DNA of 64,000 nt, from contig NZ_VMSG01000002.1 of NCBI RefSeq assembly GCF_007713465.1, positions 186,001 to 250,000 on the forward strand, in the 5' to 3' direction. This DNA is from Pseudomonas sp. H3(2019). GTDB lineage: Bacteria > Pseudomonadota > Gammaproteobacteria > Pseudomonadales > Pseudomonadaceae. Shown one piece after another: positions 60,542-64,000 of the stretch. Every line of letters begins with the position of its first letter. Position 1 is the first letter of the stretch. The notes under the pieces were generated by a model. That model was not told the origin of the DNA, did no database searches, and saw only the letters and a program-made list of their open reading frames with translations. A program made the translations under genes and the position numbers.

Positions 60542-61969
60542 ATGAGCCTTTTCTCTACCCACCTGCTGTCCTGGAGCGCCCTGCTTCTGGTGCTCGACGC
60601 TCTGCTCTGGCACCTTGCCCCATTCAAGCACCGAGCCCCGCGGGTCGGTGTGCGTCTGGTGTTGTTTCTGGCGTTCAGTGCGCTGGTCATCAACGCCGGC
60701 GTCAGCCCGTTGCAGGCGCCGTTGTTCGCCGATGACCGTGTTGCGCAACTGGGCGCCACGGCACTGGGGATTCTCTGGTGGTTGTACGCCGCGCGGGGGC
60801 TGACCGAAGTGATCGGTCTGGCCCTGATGCGCCGCATCGGTCACAGCGGTCGGTTGTTGCAGGACGTGATCGGTGCGCTGGTGTTCCTGGCCGCCATTGT
60901 CGCTGCCGCCGGGTATGTGCTGGAGCTGCCGGTCAAAGGCCTGCTCGCGACCTCCGGGGTGGTCGCCATCGTGGTCGGTCTGGCGTTGCAGAGTACGTTG
61001 AGCGACGTGTTCTCCGGCATCGTACTCAACACCACCAAGCCCTATCAGGTGGACGATTTGGTGATGATCGATGGCGTCGAAGGCAAGGTGCTCGATATCG
61101 ACTGGCGCGCCACCCATCTGCTGACCAGCGCTGGCACCCTGGCCGTGGTGCCGAACTCGGTGGCGGCCAAGGCCAAGATCGTCAACCTCAGCCGCCCGAC
61201 CAACCTGCACGGCGTGTCGATCAGCATCAAGGTGCCGAACCATGTCCGTCCGCGCCGGGTGCTCGATGCCCTCGAGCGGACTCTGCAAGGCAGCAGCAGT
61301 CTGTTGCTCGATCCGGCGCCGAAAGCGCTGCTCAAAGAGGCCGGTGAAGAAATGTCCGAATACGTGGCCAGCGGTTTCATCGCCGAACTGGGCAAGAAAG
61401 GCGACGTGCGCAATCAACTGTTCGACCTCGCTCATCGACACCTTGAAGCGGCGGGCATTTCACGGCATCCGGACGGTGTGATCGAACCCTCGACCCGCGC
61501 CCGCGCGCTGCTCGATGAAGTGAAGATTTTCCGCTCGCTTAGCCATGAAGAACGCGACCGCCTCGCCGAATCGATGGTGCCGCAGCAGTACACGGCCGGC
61601 CAGGTGGTGCTGGATCTGGACGAAGTGCCGGACAGCCTGTTTGTGATTGCCACCGGAGTCGTCAGCGCCAGCGTGTCCGACGGCAATGGCCTGGCCGAGG
61701 CAGGTCGCATGGGGCCGAACGAAGTCATGGGTGAACAGAGCATCCTTGCCGATACGCCGTCCCAGGCGACGTTCACCGCGTTGACATCCTCCATCATCTA
61801 CCGTCTCGACAAGAGCCTGACCCGCCAATGCATGGAGCAGCGCAGCGAAGTGGGCCAGGCGTTGAACAAGCTGCAAGCGGTACGGCAACAGAACAGTCGG
61901 CTGGCATTGATGGCCAAGCCTGTGCCGGTCAGGAAAGGTGGATTTCTGGGGTGGTTGCAAAAACGTTGA
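60542..61969 (+). CDS. MscS-family channel with C-terminal cyclic-nucleotide-binding domain
   Basis: The 475-residue inner-membrane protein has about five TM segments (starting LLSWSALLLVLDALLWHLAP) and an MscS pore and beta domain (TSGVVAIVVGLALQSTLSDV, FSGIVLNTTKPYQVDDLVMI, GVEGKVLDIDWRATHL, VVPNSVAAKAKIVNLSRPT). A C-terminal Crp-like cNMP-binding domain follows (about 335-445, with YTAGQVVLDLDEVPDSLFVI and GRMGPNEVMGEQSILADTPS). This is the bacterial cyclic-nucleotide-gated MscS (bCNG) architecture, a solute or ion channel gated or tuned by cAMP-like ligands. ATG 60542 has GGAG upstream. It ends in a bidirectional terminator. Confidence 0.9.
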   Translation: MSLFSTHLLSWSALLLVLDALLWHLAPFKHRAPRVGVRLVLFLAFSALVINAGVSPLQAPLFADDRVAQLGATALGILWWLYAARGLTEVIGLALMRRIGHSGRLLQDVIGALVFLAAIVAAAGYVLELPVKGLLATSGVVAIVVGLALQSTLSDVFSGIVLNTTKPYQVDDLVMIDGVEGKVLDIDWRATHLLTSAGTLAVVPNSVAAKAKIVNLSRPTNLHGVSISIKVPNHVRPRRVLDALERTLQGSSSLLLDPAPKALLKEAGEEMSEYVASGFIAELGKKGDVRNQLFDLAHRHLEAAGISRHPDGVIEPSTRARALLDEVKIFRSLSHEERDRLAESMVPQQYTAGQVVLDLDEVPDSLFVIATGVVSASVSDGNGLAEAGRMGPNEVMGEQSILADTPSQATFTALTSSIIYRLDKSLTRQCMEQRSEVGQALNKLQAVRQQNSRLALMAKPVPVRKGGFLGWLQKR

Positions 61970-61973
61970 GCAG

Positions 61974-62006
61974 AAAAATGCCCGCACATCGGCGGGCATT
62001 TTTTTC
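61974..62006. terminator. Bidirectional terminator between the MscS and YcaC-like genes
   Basis: AATGCCCGC and GCGGGCATT arms with a six-base loop, flanked by an A-run at 61974-61978 and a T-run to 62006, between two convergent genes. Confidence 0.92.
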
Positions 62007-62012
62007 AGCGAA

Positions 62013-62639
62013 TTACTTGGCCGTGAACTTGGTATAGCTATTAATCAAATTGCGATAGTTCGGCAGACGCTGCGACAGCAGATTCGCCAGACCTTCCATG
62101 TCATTGCGCCAGTCGACTTGCAGCTCGCAGGCCACCGCGAACCAGTTCATCAGATGCGCACCGGCGGCCGACATTCGCGCCCACGCCGCTTGTTGCACAG
62201 TGGTGTTGAAGGTGCCGGAAGCATCGGTGACCACGAACACTTCAAAACCTTCAGCAAGCGCCGACAGGGTCGGGAACGCCACGCACACGTCAGTCACTAC
62301 ACCGGCGATGATCAGTTGCTTGCGACCGGTGGCCTTGATGGCTTTGACGAAGTCTGCGTTGTCCCAGGCGTTGATCTGGCCAGGGCGGGCAATGAACGGC
62401 GCGTCCGGGAATTGCTCTTTGAGTTCCGGCACGATCGGGCCGTTCGGGCCGCTGTCGAAACTGGTAGTGAGGATGGTCGGCAGGTTGAAGAACTTGGCGA
62501 TGTCGCCCAGCGCCAGGACGTTGTTCTTGAACTCGTTCGGGCTGAAATCCTGCACCAGCGAGATCAGGCCGGTCTGGTGGTCGACCAACAGCACAACGGC
62601 ATCATCTTTGTTCAGACGCGAGTAAGGAACGTTGCTCAT
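62013..62639 (-). CDS. Isochorismatase-family hydrolase, YcaC-like
   Basis: The 208-residue cysteine hydrolase has DDAVVLLVDHQTGLISLVQD with the Asp, INAWDNADFVKAIKATGRKQ, and the nucleophile Cys in IAGVVTDVCVAFPTLSALAE, then VFVVTDASGTFNTTVQQAAW. Length and motifs match YcaC-type proteins, octameric hydrolases of unknown physiological substrate. ATG 62639 has GGAG upstream. It lies 69 bases after the amidohydrolase on the same strand, so the two probably form one unit acting on amide-like substrates. Confidence 0.9.
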   Translation of the reverse strand: MSNVPYSRLNKDDAVVLLVDHQTGLISLVQDFSPNEFKNNVLALGDIAKFFNLPTILTTSFDSGPNGPIVPELKEQFPDAPFIARPGQINAWDNADFVKAIKATGRKQLIIAGVVTDVCVAFPTLSALAEGFEVFVVTDASGTFNTTVQQAAWARMSAAGAHLMNWFAVACELQVDWRNDMEGLANLLSQRLPNYRNLINSYTKFTAK

Positions 62640-62707
62640 GTGAAACTCCTCGGTGGATGGTTGTTGCGCGGAGCACCGGTCACGAAGGCCGGCGCTTTGT
62701 ATCGGAA

Positions 62708-64000
62708 TCAGAAGGCGAAGCAGGAACAGCCGAACGCGCCCCAGAAACCGGCGAAATCGCTGACCGGCGCATTCGACAGGCGCGCTCGTTCATGGCTGTG
62801 GGAATGCACGCGGCACGGCCCGCTGCAATGGTGGACCTGAGCCTGCATCGGCGAAGTTGGACGCCAATGACCGGGCACCTTGACCACCGGTGACCAATCC
62901 GGCAGCACCGGCACGCTGGCCGGCCCGAGTTTTTCGAAATCGCCGGCGGCGTACACCACCTTGCCGCCGACCACGGTCAGCACCGACTCGATCCACTTGA
63001 TGGCTTCTTCTTCGACACTGAAAAAGTCTGCGGTCAGGGCCACCACGTCAGCCAATTGTCCGACCTTGATCTGGCCTTTCTTGCCCTGTTCGGACGAGAA
63101 CCATGCACTGCCGTGGGTGAACAGTTCCAGCGCGGTCTGCCGCGACAGCCCGTCGCTGTGCAGTTCCATGCCGCCAACGGTACGACCACTGACCATCCAG
63201 TACAGCGAGGTCCAAGGGTTGTAACTGGAAACCCGCGTGGCATCGGTGCCCGCGCCGACAGGGACGCCCTCGGCCAACATGCGCTTGATCGGTGGCGTGG
63301 CTTCGGCAGCCTTGGCGCCATAACGCTCGACGAAGTATTCACCCTGGAACGCCATACGGTCCTGAATCGCAATACCGCCGCCCAGCGCTCTCACCCGCTC
63401 GATATTCTGCGGGGTAATGGTTTCAGCGTGATCGAAGAACCATGGCAAGCCATTGAACGGAATGTCACGATTGACCTTCTCGAACACATCGAGCATACGG
63501 CTGATGGATTCGTTGTAGGTGGCGTGCAGACGGAACGGCCAGCGTTGCTCGACCAAATGGCGAACCACCGGTTCCAGTTCCTGTTCCATGGTCTGCGGCA
63601 GGTCCGGGCGCGGCTCGAGGAAGTCTTCGAAGTCGGCGGCCGAGAACACCAGCATTTCCCCCGCGCCGTTGTGCCGCAGGTAATCGTCGCCCTGGTGCAA
63701 GGTGACGCTGCTGGTCCAGTTCTTGAAGTCGGTCAGCTCTTCCTTGGGCTTCTGGGTGAACAGGTTATAAGCAATGCGAATCGTCAGTTGCTGGTCCTTG
63801 GCCAACTGCTCGATGACTTGGTAATCGTCCGGGTAATTCTGGAAACCGCCGCCGGCATCGATAACGCTGGTCAACCCGAGACGGTTGAGTTCACGCATGA
63901 ACTGGCGGGTCGAGTTGACCTGATATTCCAGCGGCAACTTCGGCCCTTTGGCCAAGGTCGAGTAAAGAATCATCGCGTTGGGACGTGCCACCAGCATGCC
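62708..64000 (-). CDS. YtcJ-type metal-dependent amidohydrolase (5' end outside window)
   Basis: About 430 C-terminal residues are visible; the frame continues past the right edge. Amidohydrolase segments present are LGLTSVIDAGGGF, WPFRLHATYNESISRMLDVF with a metal-ligand His, PWFFDHAETITPQNIERVRA, GVPVGAGTDATRVSSYNPW with the metal Asp, and the C-terminal QIKVGQLADVVALTADFFSV. The N-terminal HxH metal site lies outside the window. The tail is unusual, rich in Cys and His (VHHCSGPCRVHSHSHERARL, then FGCSCFAF). By family it hydrolyses amide or formamide bonds. The YcaC-like gene follows. Confidence 0.88.
   Translation of the reverse strand, partial: GMLVARPNAMILYSTLAKGPKLPLEYQVNSTRQFMRELNRLGLTSVIDAGGGFQNYPDDYQVIEQLAKDQQLTIRIAYNLFTQKPKEELTDFKNWTSSVTLHQGDDYLRHNGAGEMLVFSAADFEDFLEPRPDLPQTMEQELEPVVRHLVEQRWPFRLHATYNESISRMLDVFEKVNRDIPFNGLPWFFDHAETITPQNIERVRALGGGIAIQDRMAFQGEYFVERYGAKAAEATPPIKRMLAEGVPVGAGTDATRVSSYNPWTSLYWMVSGRTVGGMELHSDGLSRQTALELFTHGSAWFSSEQGKKGQIKVGQLADVVALTADFFSVEEEAIKWIESVLTVVGGKVVYAAGDFEKLGPASVPVLPDWSPVVKVPGHWRPTSPMQAQVHHCSGPCRVHSHSHERARLSNAPVSDFAGFWGAFGCSCFAF

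Noticed and set aside
1..64000. tRNA, rRNA, CRISPR arrays, intact insertion sequences or integrases
   Set aside because: None seen by eye: no regularly spaced repeats, no transposase or integrase motifs, no recognisable tRNA. A covariance-model scan would be needed to exclude small RNAs.

Overview
The window is chromosomal DNA of a fluorescent-group Pseudomonas. This is inferred from the high-GC coding style, an autotransporter with an ESPR-type start, a PhaG/RhlA-family enzyme, DUF3313 lipoprotein, EAL/GGDEF proteins and many LysR regulators. It contains no rRNA, tRNA or CRISPR array that I can see. It is an accessory-rich stretch: intact metabolic and signalling islands alternate with decayed phage and transporter remnants.

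Layout. 1-3667: 5' end of a large autotransporter and a membrane c-di-GMP enzyme. 3668-9407: a graveyard with a shredded LysE exporter, a 19-bp direct repeat around an AT-rich secreted-protein gene, a frameshifted small gene, a phage-type lysozyme fused tail to tail with an SRAP/YedK fragment, an orphan PchB-like gene and an amino-acid-permease fragment. 9408-17759: a detoxification block with LysR, MFS, a periplasmic molybdenum dehydrogenase (cytochrome c, 2Fe-2S and Mo subunits), an old-yellow-enzyme reductase and AraC. 17818-24613: a signalling block with a 1712-residue pseudokinase/ATPase/GAF/histidine kinase, a divergent regulator with two different DNA-binding domains, and a receiver-only protein. 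24647-38008: scattered small genes, a phage tail-fibre remnant, PhyH, CapA, a second diguanylate cyclase, two paralogous zinc-ribbon proteins, a Gly/His-rich exported protein, a HAD phosphatase divergent from a DeoR regulator, and PhaG.

38136-45800: an exported nuclease, then a five-gene leftward cluster (EctC-like cupin, MFS exporter, free-standing adenylating enzyme, methyltransferase-like protein, acyl-CoA-dehydrogenase-fold flavoenzyme). It has no ectA/ectB and no carrier protein, and is the best candidate for an undescribed small-molecule pathway.

45813-56734: an M20 peptidase, a hybrid histidine kinase destroyed by deletion, and a leftward amino-acid module: aldehyde dehydrogenase, short homoserine dehydrogenase, Lrp, a diverged threonine-synthase paralogue, LysR, APC permease and a cystathionine-gamma-synthase-type PLP enzyme. 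Homoserine dehydrogenase followed by an aldehyde dehydrogenase suggests homoserine to aspartate semialdehyde to aspartate. 57123-64000: DoxX, two isochorismatase-fold hydrolases, LysR, an exported esterase, a cyclic-nucleotide-gated MscS channel and the 3' part of a YtcJ-type amidohydrolase.
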